DNA of 64,000 nucleotides from Polytrichum commune (lineage: Eukaryota; Streptophyta; Polytrichopsida; Polytrichales; Polytrichaceae). The notes beneath the pieces were generated by a model. The model saw only the letters and a list, made by a program, of their open reading frames with translations. It was not told the origin of the DNA and searched no databases. The translations under genes and the position numbers were made by a program. Location: NCBI GenBank assembly GCA_950295325.1, contig OX485808.1:38336527-38400526 (forward strand), read 5' to 3'. Shown here in pieces: positions 50,040 to 62,852 of the stretch (its first letter is position 1; the number at the start of each line of letters is the position of its first letter).

Positions 50040-52150
50040 AGGCGATGAGCTTGCTTGTGTTCCTTCTACACCACAGGTGCCCTGTGGACAGTTCTCATCC
50101 ACGGAGAGTCTGGATAGATGAACGACTCGATGCATGTATGGGCGGGCGCATGACCCCATGGCTGCATGTCTCTATGGAAGGCTTTCTCATCCACTTCCAC
50201 GCGATGAACAGACCTCTCTGGATGGAGAAAAATGGATATTCGGACAGATATCATCCACTTTGCGAACGTCCTCATGAGTGCCATGGGTGCATGGGCGCAT
50301 GGGTGCATGTCCACGTGGCCAGCCCTTTCGCTCTCTGAACGAAATGGATGAGCTTGCTTGTGCTCCTTGTACAGCACAGCTGCCTCATAGACAGCTCTCA
50401 TCCACTTGTACGAGATGAATAGACCTATCTGGATGAAAATTAAAAGACCATTCATACCAAGCCATGGATCGTTCATTGGATAGAGGTCTTATAAGTAAAT
50501 AGGTGCATGGCTCCTTCAGTTGGTTTTGATTTCAAGTCTTCAAGAGAGGAGCATTGGCTACAACTATTGGCGTCACAAAGCCACATATGGTTGGTTACAC
50601 AAAATTTCATCCAATTTGATACACAATCATCCAAAAGTTGGTGATATCATCCAATTTTGGGGATTTTGGGGGGATTTTTTACCTATTTAATTAGAAATTT
50701 TTATTATAACATATGTCTAATTTTCTTTGTTCTACTTTTAGATTCAAAAAATCACTAGCACATAGTTGGATGAAAAATCATCGGGCTCCTTGGTTGCATG
50801 TCTACATGGATAGGTCTCTCATCCATTGCGACCTCTTAAACAAATGAATGTGATCTCCGGTCCTCAAAAAGTGGCCTCAAAACTTCGCAAAGCATGACCT
50901 AAGGGGCATTCTCGTAAAGACTTGTTAGAATTATGGATATGGCAAGCATTTTGTGTTAAGGTGATGCATTGTAGTATTAAAAAGACAAGGATATAAAGTT
51001 AAGCGCATAACATTATTTTAAAGTAGCTACATGTTGTTCTCATTCCAAAGAAAGAATTCGCAATTAAAAAACACTAATAATTCATAATTGCTTGTCAAAA
51101 AGTTCATTGTACGTAACCTAAGTACTCCCCCATAAGTAGGGAATCTTGGGATTAAAAGACAACAATTATGCTCGTGTGATACTTGGTCCCACGGAACACA
51201 ACCTTGAGATGTGAATTGTTGTTATGTGATGAGCGGATATCAACAAGGCATTAAACTAGCATATCTTTGGAGATGGATGAACTTCTTGATGTATGTGTGG
51301 TTCCTTGATCCCATGGCTTTGTATGTATCCCCATGGAGCCCCCTTGTACACTTACATGAGATGAATAGACCCCTATGGATGGAAAAATAATCTATTGTTT
51401 CATTGGATCATGACATATATCATCCAGTGTCTAAATGTGAGTGAGTGGCTTCTTCATTGTGAATAACTTTCTCATCCATTAAGACTTCTCTAAATGGATA
51501 GATGGAATTATTATTGTTAATGATGGATGATGTCTCTATGGGTGCATGTCTACCTTTGAGAACTATTGCTTGTTGTATCTAGAAAGGTTCTTATGTGATC
51601 CATGTGTGTTTGCTTCCATGGACGACTCTCATCCAATTTATTCCCCTTCAATTTATAAATGATGGGGCTCTCATCTACGGGGAGTTGGAAATCCCCCCAT
51701 CGAAATAGATAAAGTATCTCTCGAAGAGAAAGAATGGATGAATAGACCGCTATGGATGGATGATTGAATTGTAACGAATGTATGCATTGATGATTCACGT
51801 TGGTTTCATGGGTGCATGGCTTCATCCTTGTCTCCGAGGATAGATTTCGCATCAACTAACTATGGATGAATAGGCTCTCTGGATATATGATTGAATGGAA
51901 CTAGTGGATGGATGACGGTGCCCATGGTGGATGTCTATATTGACAACTATGATCCAAGGGTTGCATGGTTCCATGGACATCTATCATCCCATGGGTTTGC
52001 ATTATTTTCCTTGAATTGATGTATGAAGGTCTCATGGTTGCATGGGATGTATGGGTTCCATGGACGCAACATGGTGGTATGAATAAGTGCTCAATAACGA
52101 TGGATCGCATCAAAGCTTCCAAGTTACCTCTTGAGGGTGGAGGAACTAGA
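50040..52150. repeat. Degenerate array of ATGGATGAATAGACC / CATGGTTGCATG motifs
   Basis: Variants of GGATGAATAGACCTCT, CATGG(G/T)TGCATG and CTCTCATCCA recur many times with irregular spacing. The clearest direct repeat is about 303 bp (GAGCTTGCTTGTG at about 50046 and 50349). A further cluster lies at about 54280-55120. Open frames here reflect the repeat and not genes. Confidence 0.7.
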
Positions 52151-52851
52151 TAAATTGCAAAGAGCATGTTAGGGCATGTTTACATGAAAGTCATTAGGTC
52201 ATCGTTCTTGAGAATCCTTGAATCTTCATTGGTTGGGAGTGTCATGCCCCCCTGCTTGAGATTTACACAAGGTCAGTTTTGGGCTACAATCCATAATATT
52301 CTCAATGGATGAAAATTTTGCATGAAATCCCACATGGCAAATTTGAATAACATTGGTCGAGATTGTAGAAGATTTCTCTAGGATAACTCTTGAAAGTAGG
52401 TCTAATGGAATGTGCAGTGGAAAATTGTTTTTTTATACATCAAGGGTTTGTGAGCTTGAAAAGACTTTGGGCCACAGTCCATAGACTTCCCTATGCTCTC
52501 ATCTAGAAAGTAGGGCACCATGGTCATTTAAGAGCCATGGCCAAATGCGTTTCGTGTAAGAAACTAGGATTTGAGTATATTTTTGGATTTAAGGATGAAT
52601 TATGGACAATTCCAACCGCCAATATGACGTACACTATATCACAAGACTACAGAAAGGAAAGAAAGTAAAAGGAACATCATACTTTTACCTGACATGCGAT
52701 GTACGTTCACCATCTCCCTCTCATGTTCATGTGAGCATGAGAGTGGCCACAAAACTACACAAATATGATCGTTGGCGAACATGAAATATATACATTCAAA
52801 GTTGTGGTTGTTATATTGTTGACTTTGTTGTTGTCGTTGTTTGTTATTCGT

Positions 52852-52935
52852 ACTGAATGTGAAGAATATATGAGAATACTATGTGGAATATTACCAGTCC
52901 CACAAAACATTGTTATGAAAATGAATGATGTTATG
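52852..52935. repeat. Half copy (right arm) of the foldback element
   Basis: It matches the right arm of 9038-9204: GAAGAATATATGAGAATACT, then CCACAAAACATTGTTATG and GATGTTATG. The left arm is absent. Confidence 0.7.
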
Positions 52936-53670
52936 CACCAATGCACATCCCAAATTGATTCTAGACAAATAGTCCGTCCATATACCGGTATACTTAAATG
53001 TCAAATACACATGCCCTTCGGTATGTGACCATAAAATAGACACGAGTAAAAATGGATACTTTTATCCAAAATGGAGCAATTCTCTTTCATTTTAGAATGC
53101 TTGCATACAATAAGAGCATTGTACTTTAGTAACCGTTCAAGACAAGTGTCCATAGAGTCCCACATACTATAAACAACGAGGTGTGGGAGCAATGACTCAC
53201 TAAGTGTCCTCAACCTTGCCATCAAACATGATCGTGTGATTGTAACTAAAATAAATTGCACAATCTTGGAGGAAACATTGTATTAAAGGAAGATACGTAT
53301 GTTGTATACATGTTAGATGAATGGTTACTTGATTGTAACAAAGTACTAGGATCACTTTCAACTAACATTCACTAACTAAACTTAAATACCTATCTAGTGT
53401 GGACCTTAGTTTCAAAAAGCGTGGATGGTTTCAAGTAGTCATGCACACTTAATTATTCTTCTATCACATGTTTAGTATGAAACATGTAAATTTCTACATT
53501 GAGAAAAATGCCAAGTTCATGCACACACCCATACTTCTCGTTGCTCAAAGATCACCCAATTTGACCACACAAGGCCAAACACAAGAAGAATAATGCACAA
53601 TACCATGTTGGGATTCTTGAGAGATTCACATCAATTTGTGCTTTTATATGTAAAGTAAAGCAGATGAAAC

Positions 53671-53845
53671 CATGCGTAACATTATTCAAATCCATAACAA
53701 TGTTATGTGGCATTGACAATTTTCCATGTAATATTTCCGGATATTGCCCACATTCAATCGGAAAGTGAGGAATATCATATGAATATTCCATGGAATATTG
53801 TGAGTCCCTCATGACATTATTATGGATTTGAATAGTATCATGCGG
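53671..53845. mobile_element. Foldback element, second full copy
   Basis: The left arm (GTAACATTATTCAAATCCAT, then AACAATGTTATG, on to ATTGCCCACATTC) is mirrored by the right arm (GAGGAATATCATATGAATAT, on to TTATTATGGATTTGAATAG). It has the same architecture as 9038-9204. Confidence 0.75.
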
Positions 53846-54573
53846 GTATAGTCCCAAACCACAAGTTTATTGCATGAAATCACACAAGTTTTGTGATGCT
53901 TAAATCAACCATACACATAGAGTGGTGTCGGGCTACTTAAAACCACCAGTCTAGCTTGTCCTACTAGGATGGTGGGCCAAGCTAGCCTTGCATAGGCCAA
54001 TTCAAGACGTAAGACAACATGTCCCATGCCCATACCCTATACTATATCCTAAAATTATCTCGAAAATTTTAAGATTAAAAAAGGAGGTCCCAAAATTTTC
54101 ACACAACTTTCAAAATAGGTTGTGTGATACACATTGAGCTGACGAGCTCTTAGTATAAAGTTTTCTCAAAGAAGGATCAAGCCCATGGTTTCATCCCACT
54201 TTGAGGGACTTCATGGATAATTCCTTAATTGTAGATCATCACTAAGGCCCATCACGGATCGATTCGAATTAGTTGTGGTTCATGTCTTGATGTGGTATGT
54301 TTACATGGGGATGTCTCTTGTATATTGAACATGGATGAACTCTCAACAAGGCTATGTTCATTGGATGGATAGCGTTCAAAATGTGTTGATGAATGTCCCG
54401 ATTTAATTGGCGAGGTCTTCATGGTTGTGGAGGTACATGAATGCTTGACAATGTGGATACATGTGTGGGAAATGCACAATGATAACATAGTAAAACCATA
54501 CTCAATGCAACTTCCCTATATTGTCTAAGTATTAGCTATACTTATTACTCCTCAACATCTTTTAAGATCATAT

Positions 54574-54912
54574 CTTAGGGCCACTTCCCACATGCGCCAA
54601 GGGTCGATGTCATGTAACTATGAGGGCCCTTGATTCGCATCCAAAAGCCATATCATTGACATGATTTGTTAGGATTCATGTCAGGCCTACCTCTTGGAGG
54701 TGGGCATAATGCAAATCCCAACATGTCCTGAAACATTATGTATAGTCTGCCATGTAGACTTGTCATCCATGATAGTTTCTTTGAACGTTTAGGCCTTCGC
54801 CTTCTAGTGCGAAGTGAACTTGGACAGTCTCGATCTTTTTCGACCAATAAGAAATTTTAGAATGCAACGGTCACATGCCTTCAGTCTTGTGTGTGAAGTG
54901 GCCCTTAGAATC
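54574..54912 (-). repeat. Dispersed repeat, copy B (inverted partner of 70-425)
   Basis: Read on the minus strand it starts with CTAAGGGCCACTTCACACAC, then AGACTGAAGGC, and ends near CCTTGGCGCATGTGGGAAGT. This parallels 70-425 throughout. Confidence 0.7.
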
Positions 54913-55260
54913 CAACACACATTGAATGGTATGGTCTCCATGGTTGCATGTTCCCTTGCATTACGAACGATTCTCATTCACCAAAGTTGGATGAACACAC
55001 ATGCTAGATGGATGAGGCCTCCTCACATGTCTCTAAGTATGGACAAGTCTCATCCAGTGCAAGTGGACGCTTTCCATGAACAAAATGGATGAAGTCCTTC
55101 CTCATGGTTGCATGGATGAATGGCAGCGCAGTGAGTGAGTCGTGTGATGATACATAGAGCAAGTCACACCTTCTTAATGATTTCTATCGTGGATGGTCCA
55201 CTTGTGAAGTCCACTTAACTCCACTTGTTGAGGGCATTCCAAAGGATACTAATATGATAC

Positions 55261-55285
55261 TTTATTTTATTTTATTTTATTTTAT
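55261..55285. repeat. (TTTTA)5 microsatellite
   Basis: Five TTTAT/TTTTA units. Confidence 0.9.
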
Positions 55286-55286
55286 T

Positions 55287-55800
55287 GGCTTTGCCATGTT
55301 GGGAACTCACATAGGGATGATTTACGAAATGGACCAAAGTTTGGCAGCCAACCCGAACTGGCTACACACACTGTTATTCACTCACTTTTCAAGTGAAGTC
55401 CAGTTGCAAGTGATTGTCGATGTGAAGTTGTCTCTAAAACGAGGGAAAGTTTGGTCTTGATTGGGCAACCAACAAGAAATAACCACGTGTGGAAGATAAT
55501 ACTAGGGCAAAACACTCTTGCGACTAGCTGTTCGTATTTTCACTGGCTTTGCCATGTGGGAAGAGACCTAGGGTGGTCTCTAAATTGGACCAAAGTTCGA
55601 CAACCAATCAAAACCCACCACATATGATGTTGGTAACTTGCTCTTCAAGTGGAGTCAAGTTTCAAGTGATTGTTGATGTACAACAATCTCTACAATGAGC
55701 CAAATCTACCCTTGGTCGAAAAACCAACGAAAACAAGCCACGTGTGCAAAGTAATTACTAGTGTGCAACACTCTTGTGACTACCCACTTATTTTTGTATT
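55287..55800. repeat. Two tandem ~257-bp units
   Basis: GGCTTTGCCATGT starts both units (55287 and 55544). Each continues with GGACCAAAGTT, a CAAGTGATTGT block, CCACGTGTG and CAACACTCTTG/AACACTCTTG. Function unknown. Confidence 0.75.
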
Positions 55801-55912
55801 TGTTGGGAGGTGGATGAACACGAGGATAACATTATTATGCCCCGTTCAAGAGTTTTGTGGGCCTAAGGATACGTGGCTCATTTTGCTCATGTGATGCCCA
55901 TACCCAACGGCA

Positions 55913-56154
55913 TTAACCCTTAAAGGACATATGCTTTCCCGATACCACACCCAAAATATATTTTAAAATTCATTTTAAGCATGATTAACCAATTAATTTA
56001 CATAGGCTCTATTCTAAAGAAGTATAGATCTTGCTAAGGTGCTCGATTTGGCATTCTAAAAACCCCATTTGGTGTAATGGAGTAGAAGTTTTAAACAAGA
56101 TTCTCCCAAAATAATACCAAGCCCGTGGGGCAGCATTGTCCTTTAAGGGTTAAG
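55913..56154. mobile_element. 242-bp MITE with perfect 17-bp terminal inverted repeats
   Basis: The left end TTAACCCTTAAAGGACA is exactly mirrored by the right end TGTCCTTTAAGGGTTAA. Taking TA as the duplicated target leaves ACCCTTAAAGGACA as the 14-bp inverted repeat. That would fit a Tc1/mariner-mobilised element, although the TIR is not the classical Stowaway sequence. The interior is AT-rich and non-coding. Confidence 0.75.
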
Positions 56155-57485
56155 CTAAAGACCATCGGCAAATGCATTATCTTTTTGACTCCGGCAACCA
56201 CACGTGAGGGCATCTCCCCAATATGGCATAATTAATGTCCTCAAATTTCTCCCAACAATATGTCTCCAAGCTTCTTGGACCTCTTTGTGAGGCAACACTT
56301 CATCAATACGAGCTTTGTAGAATCAACTTGTTATAAGCAATAGCATGCAAAACACGTGCCGACTCGCATAGGAATCCAAGAGATGCATTTGAGGGGATTG
56401 ATCGTGGTAAAGTGGAGAGTGGAAGACTCTACACATGCATTGACCAAACTCGGATGATCTCCCAACAATAGAAACACCACGCATTCAATACAACACATGC
56501 AAATTCACTTGAAGTGAAACTCCTTTTCTTTTCTTTTTAACAACGATGACGGCCTAGGCTTGAAGATGAGGATGCGAAATTGGTGTGAAATCGTCCATGT
56601 TTCTTCACTCGTTCGAATCTTCTATCGAAAAGGAGATATCATCTATGTGTTTCTATGCTACTACTAAATGGTTAATCAAAGTCATCCCGTTAAGTATGTG
56701 CAAAAATTGTTGGAGGATGAAGTTACACCGGCCACAATGGAATTTTGATTCACCCACTCTCAATTTGTCCATGCAAGGTCCTACAACCAAAGCACTAAAT
56801 TCATTGGCCACCCAATCACACCCCCTTCCGCAACCTTCAATGTAGTGACCCTCTTAACCCTTGAATGTGATCCGAGACCACATTGTGATCTCGTAGTCAA
56901 GGTAGTAATTTTTTAGCATATGTTGAAGGTCCTTTTTCACAAGAAAATAGTTGTTGGCAGAGTTGTGCAAGGTTTATTTTGTAATGATGTTTTGAAAAGT
57001 GGATTTAGATTTCCCACATTATTTATGTTTCTTCGTTGAGTTCATGGCCAACCTCCTAATTGGTGCACAGTTCTCCCAATGAAATCACTATTTTCATGAA
57101 AATTGTGCACTTGCAATCCTCAAATGGTGTTTATCTCCAAAGAACGTTTGTTGGGAGAACAAATTATCCATTCACATAAATTTAGTATAAACATTCATTA
57201 CATAGATACTCAAGCTTAAAGAGTTCAGCTATAATAATTCATACGAAATGCTTAGTTTTGTTTTGAATATGATATGTGTACCACCAACATGATCAGCATG
57301 AAACGATACAAACATAACATGGACTTTGATGAACTAAATGACGAGTTTTTAAATCCACTAACAATTGTTGTTCTCAATCTGCACATGGGATCACAATCTT
57401 TCATGCATTTTAGAATAAGTCATAAGTCTTTCAAAGATGGAACACATCTATCAAATCTCCATGCAAAGTAATGTCAACTTCATTT

Positions 57486-57960
57486 CACTATAAGAAAAAA
57501 TTGTTTTTTTGGACGTCAAAAAAAACTTGTATTCGCGTTTCACTTTGACATGGACGTCGTTGTGAATGACGTCACCTAAAATCCGTTATGTGGGACACGC
57601 AAAAAACGTGATGGAAGACATGGAAAACAAGGCCAATTTCAGCCTGTTTTTACGTGACGTCTAATAAAACATGGTCTTCCTTAACCTCCACAGAAGGACA
57701 CGTGGAGAGCACGTGGCCTCCATGTAAGGTTTTTTTGGGCGGGCAGTGCCACGATGGCCATTCCTGCATTTGGGCTCTTGCTGACGTGGAGTGTGACTTG
57801 GACCCGCTTTACATATGATGTGGACTGCGAGATTTGTGACGTGTGATCTGATGTGGACATTGCCTCCGGAGGTGATTTTGCGTCCCGTGCTTGGCATGGC
57901 AGACGTCCACTGGGACACTGGAACGTCATGTGCAACATTCCGTTGGACGTGGAAATTTCC
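57486..57960. promoter_or_regulatory. Subterminal repeat region of the CACTA element
   Basis: Short motifs built on (T/G)GACGT(C/G) occur at about 57511, 57552, 57568, 57654, 57781, 57837, 57902 and 57945, on both strands. CACGTGG variants also occur. In En/Spm such clustered motifs bind the element-encoded TnpA protein. Here that role is inferred from position. Confidence 0.55.
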
Positions 57961-60900
57961 TTTTGGGAATTTGCAGTGTTATGCATTGTTTTGGTTAACG
58001 GCCTATGCGGGAGTACATTGTCCTTTATGACATCATATTGGACACAAGATAATTTCTCCTGATTGGCCTGATGATGAATTCTCTTAGGATTGCATCCCAT
58101 ATGAAGGCTTGAACTTCCTGAAGTTACTATTGATGTCTATCTGGATGGCTATTACATCAACCACTTCTGAGTGGGTCGTTTTTTGGGGCATTTATGTGAA
58201 TCAGCTTGGACATCAGAATTTACACATGGCCATGGAATAGACATGACGAACGCAAATACCCCATATTGTAGACCATATCCATGCAAACCATAAAATGCAT
58301 TGTATTCATTGCCAATACATATTGCAACCAGAAGGCCGCACCCACACAACAGTATTTAGCACCCCAAAAACTCAAAACAAATCCATGTTTGCAATGTCAC
58401 TATCTAGTTCGGCAACTCTATTCCGGAAGGCGGGGTGGAGAAGGTCCCAAATACTGCATCCAATACCGCGGCATTACCGATGACGACTCATTTTTTCTTA
58501 TGTGTTTGTGATTTCGTGGCAGTCCCCACCTGCCATAACCCAACGCCATCTAAAAACCAACATGACATTTGTTAGTGGAATTGATTCCGTTCGCCAACAT
58601 TACATGCAACCAACACATGAGCATGCGTTTGCGCTGGTCCTCTTGCGAGCAAACCGGGATGAACCCAAATTTCCATTCAATCACTAACTCCCTCACCTTT
58701 GCAAGAATTTGGGGAGGTTTAGGCAAACCAACCGCTTTTGGTTGTGCGAGTTTGACGATAGTCGACTTCGATGTCGATTTCACCGATGTTGTACCGTGTG
58801 CGTTTCGAACAGCACGTCGAGGACGGCCTGCTGCCTCTTCCACGACTTGTGCGTCCTCCTGCCAAATCAGGCCACATTCATGCGTGAAGTCAGTGTGCTA
58901 CAAGGTATGCATTCTAGATGACTTTAAACTACGTCACAGCAGACGTCCAAACTCATGTTGCATCGAACATGCACATGTCCAACAAAACAACAAGTCCGAC
59001 AACCGCACGACCACAAAGTAGCTCCCCGAAATACACAGTTTAGTTCATAAATTAATTGCAATTCTGGGTTTGGGGTTATCTCACCTGCTCCGAAATGCCA
59101 ACTTGTTCGGGTGCATCCACAACGCCTTCGGTCACAACGACGCCTTCCTCCAGGTCTTCCATGAGTAGCACAGGCTCCTCCTCCGGTTCGGGCTCCACTG
59201 GGTCGACAGTGACATTGCCATCTGTTGATTTGTTGGACTCTCATTGGATGATTTTCTCGACCAACGCAGCTATGACACTGTTAGGGGTGGTCTGGGCTTC
59301 TTGATTGTTCATGTCGACATCAGTTGCAGCATCCTTGGCAACATCAATGGTAACGGGATCCTCAGACGGCAATGGCGCCTCCGCAACACCCATGGTGGTC
59401 AGAATCGGCGCCGGGGCGGGTTGATGCACAAACGTTGTAGCAGCTACCGTGGTGGATGTCAGTGCGGATGTATCCAGCATTTGCGCCGAGGATGAAGGCT
59501 CCATCGTGTCCTCACCTGCATGAACTTGTTTATGGCCTTGATTTTGAAGAATCTTTTGCATCATGTCCTCCATGCGTTTGTGGGACGCGGCCACGCTCTC
59601 TCCAAGGCGTGTGACGGTGCCCTCCAAATCCGACACCCGAGTGCGCACCGCCTCTATCTCTCTACCATGATCGGGACGTGCTCTGCGTTTTTCCTCTTGG
59701 AGGCGTTCGTACTCCTTAGCGACCTCAGCGTCTACCTCCGCGTCGTACGGTGCCCGGTTTTTCATCATTGTCTACAAATATGGGATAATGCATTTGGGTT
59801 TAGAGAAGACATCTTTCACTTGAATGAAACAAGTGCAAACTGAGGACAAGGCCCCATACCAATCATTGCATAGGTCAGCACTTAATGACAACAAAAATGC
59901 CTTGTCAAACTACCGAATCCATCCAAGTACACGTCATACCAGACGTGCGTTGTCCCGAAGAATGTTCGACTTAACGTGTATTGGCACAAATGGACGCCCA
60001 TGACATCAACTTCTACATCTGGTGCAACATAGCTAGTCGGGATACTTACCAGACGTGACACCACTTCCCTTTCGATGGCTTTCATCTGCGTTGTGGTGGA
60101 CCCTTTCCTTTTCGAGATGGAACGCATGTGATCCGACTTCACCTGCGCGGCCTCAGTGGCGCGCATAGCCACCAATGTTTTCCAATGCTCCGGATCGACA
60201 TCGGCTGGTTTACCCGCGTTGTGTCGATGAGTTGATTTAGTCTCCAACGCGTGTTGATAAGGACCTTTGTGATGATTGGCCGCATCCACTTCTCGCACAC
60301 TTTGTCGCTTTGTCCGCACATCTGCCAGTCTGGAGGCCACACACAAACGTCATTTTCCGCGAACCAATGCAGCATCCTCGAAACAACTCTACCCAAGAAT
60401 GCCAACATTGGTGCACTAAATACCAAAAAAATTGCATGGTTTCCCTTAACCAGTTGATCATGCACCACAATGAGCAACTGAAGATAGAATTTATAACAAC
60501 TCGAAGTCAGCAGTGGATGTCGCATGTGACTTCAGCGTGTCACTGCCCATATCACTTTGGATGCAATGTTGCACACAAAAGACGGGTAGTTCAATTACAA
60601 TTGTCACGCAAGAGGCTGTGATTGTGCTTACCTGTGTATAGACGTTTGAATAAGCGTTTTCTGTCATGCCGTGGCTGCCCTTCCCATCCCGTGGTGGGGT
60701 CCAAGTCCTTGGCATATTTCTTTATATCGCTGCAAAGGACGGCCTTCATAGCCCCAAATGGTTGCCCTTCCGCGTCCAATTCCACGTGTTTCTTCATGCC
60801 CGTGCTCCCCCCTCCCTTCCGTGTAGGATGCGGCTTCGAAGTCTCAAAAGTATCATTCTCCTCACCCTCTAAGTCCGACATGCGTGAGTGGGACGGGTAT

Positions 60901-61379
60901 CCTCGGCTACAAAATGTGCATTTCGTGATTTTGTTCTCCCTGCCTATCTGGAACCTTTGAGAAAGTAAACACATGACTTGACGTCAATCCGAACATTGGC
61001 ATGTTTGTGCGGACATCCTGGTTCCATCTACTTGCACAAGGCACTCATACAATGACGACATTGTAGGGTTGCAGATCCTCCTTCCCTAGACCTTTGTGAG
61101 CTTAAACACTTGAATTGACGTTAAGTATTCACATTGGCATGTCTGTGCAGACATCTTGGACATCCTGGGTGACACAATGTATGTTGTCGTAGAGTCGTGT
61201 GCGTCCACATAGACGTGAAGCCACAAACCTAACCAACTACGAATATTTGAAACCAGTGTGAATGACATGAACATACCATAACTAAACCCTCAGAAAACTC
61301 CCTCAGTAAACCAAACTCACAAGGTCACTCGGATGGCAGCTCAGTCACCAGGATTACAACAACGGCTATTACAACAAAA

Positions 61380-61430
61380 GGATTACGACATGCTCACAAG
61401 GATTACGACATGCTCACAAGGATTACTGCA
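61380..61430. repeat. 20-bp tandem repeat, GGATTACGACATGCTCACAA
   Basis: Two perfect units plus a partial third. Related GGATTACAAC motifs continue on the far side of the nested element (62857-62920), indicating that the two flanks were once contiguous. Confidence 0.85.
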
Positions 61431-61467
61431 AGGACGCAAGTAAATGGCCTTAGTCACAAAGATAACA

Positions 61468-62852
61468 CACTACACGAAAACGTGAAGGTAGCCAACTGAA
61501 AACCAAGTAAACTCTGTTGGAAGTAAGAGGAAATTGGAAATGGCGATGAGGTTGCGATGGAATCAACAGTAATCAAGTGTGGACAATTAATATCAAGTGG
61601 AAATTGTTGTTATGTGAAGTGCCATAAAGTCTTGGCACATGGTGCCTTAGCCAACCACTTTGAATGAAATTTATGCAAGATTTTATAATGTTGTAACTAA
61701 TGTGACTAATGTGACTAATACCCCGGCTGGGTATTAGTCACATTAGGCACATCATTCGATGATATTCTAAAATCTTATTTTATTGTATATTAAATTGCAT
61801 GCAAACCGTTCCTATGATAGACATGACACAAACCAACACAATAGCATAAGTATTTGCCCATTCTAACTGTTTCTCAATTTAAAGTTGATTTAAAAGTTAA
61901 ATAAACCAAAAAAATTATAATAATAAGTCACAAAATCCAATGCCCATAAGAACTTGAAAATTTGAAACTTCTTTGATGTGGCAACTACCCCAAAAATTAT
62001 CACAAAATTAGGCCTCGGGGTGTGAGAGTTGTGCAAGATTTTATATTGATGTGACTAATGTGACTAATACCCCGGCTGGGTATTAGTCACATTAGGCACA
62101 TCATTCTATGATCTTCTATGATCTTATTTTATTGTATATTAAATTGCATGCAAACCGTTCCTATGATAGACATGACACAAACCAACACAATAGCATAAGT
62201 ATTTGACCATTCTAACTGTTTCTCAATTTAAAGTTGATTTAAAAGTTAAATAAACCAAAAACATTATAATAATAAGTCACAAAATCCAATGCCCATAAGA
62301 ACTTGAAAAATTGAAACTTCTTTGATGTGGCAACTACCCCAAAAATTATCACAAAATTAGGCCTCGGGGTGTGAGAGTTGTGCAAGATTTTATATTGATG
62401 TGACTAATGTGACTAATACCCCGGCTGGGTATTAGTTACATTAGTCACATCATTCCATAATCTTCTAAAATCTTATTTTATTGTATATTAAATTGCATGC
62501 AAACCGTTCCTATGATAGACATGACACAAACCAACACAATAGCATAAATATTTGACCATTCTAAACGTTTCTCAATTTCAAGTTTAATTTGAAGTTAAAT
62601 AAACCAAAAAAATTATAACAATAAGTCCCAAAATCCAATGCCCATAAAAACTTGCAAAATTGAAACTTCTTTGATGTGGCAACTACCCCAAAAATTCGAC
62701 GTGGACCATGTCGCCGAAATCCTAGGTGACGTGGACGGAAATCAACTGAAACCTCTCCACCACTGTCCGAAACAGCTAGTCCGAGCTAAGAGGTTTTATT
62801 AAGTGAAAACTCTTATGTACTAGTTGATTCAATGCTATTTTTTCTTCTAGTG
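61468..62852. mobile_element. Nested non-autonomous CACTA-like element (1385 bp)
   Basis: It begins CACTACACGAAAACGTG and ends TTTTTTCTTCTAGTG. The end, read backwards (CACTAGAAGAAAAAATAG), matches the host element's 57486 terminus at 16 of 18 positions. The 3 bp before (61465-61467, ACA) and after (62853-62855, ACA) are identical, the expected CACTA target duplication. It lies inside intron 1 of the host element's gene. GACGTGG motifs occur near its right end (62697-62740). Confidence 0.6.
61674..62697. repeat. Three tandem ~349-bp units, each with a long hairpin
   Basis: Landmarks repeat at 61711, 62060 and 62409, a period of 349 bp. Units are about 95% alike. Each carries an inverted repeat with arms of about 23-25 bp around the spacer CGGCT: CTAATGTGACTAATACCC on the left, GGGTATTAGTCACATTAG on the right. 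The single arm mismatch differs between unit three and the other two. Confidence 0.9.

Larger units (their letters stand above)
52150..57485. other. Gene-free spacer with short elements
   Basis: Apart from the foldback copies, the inverted dispersed repeat, the tandem units near 55.3-55.8 kb and the 242-bp MITE listed separately, nothing recognisable is present. The open frames of 60-100 codons show no known motif. Confidence 0.55.

Noticed and set aside
50066-50476. 136-codon minus-strand frame
   Set aside because: It lies in the degenerate GGATGAATAGACC repeat region and repeats itself about 300 bp apart. No protein family is visible.
59241-59495. Plus-strand frames across 58.3-60.6 kb and 63.0-63.9 kb
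   Set aside because: They are antisense shadows of the minus-strand transposon exons, which have matching splice sites and phases.
57486-62852. A single CACTA element spanning these two matching ends
   Set aside because: The ends match at 16 of 18 positions, but the flanking triplets differ (TTT versus ACA). Exon 1 of the gene would lie outside, and similar GGATTACAAC repeats flank 61468-62852, so nesting explains more.
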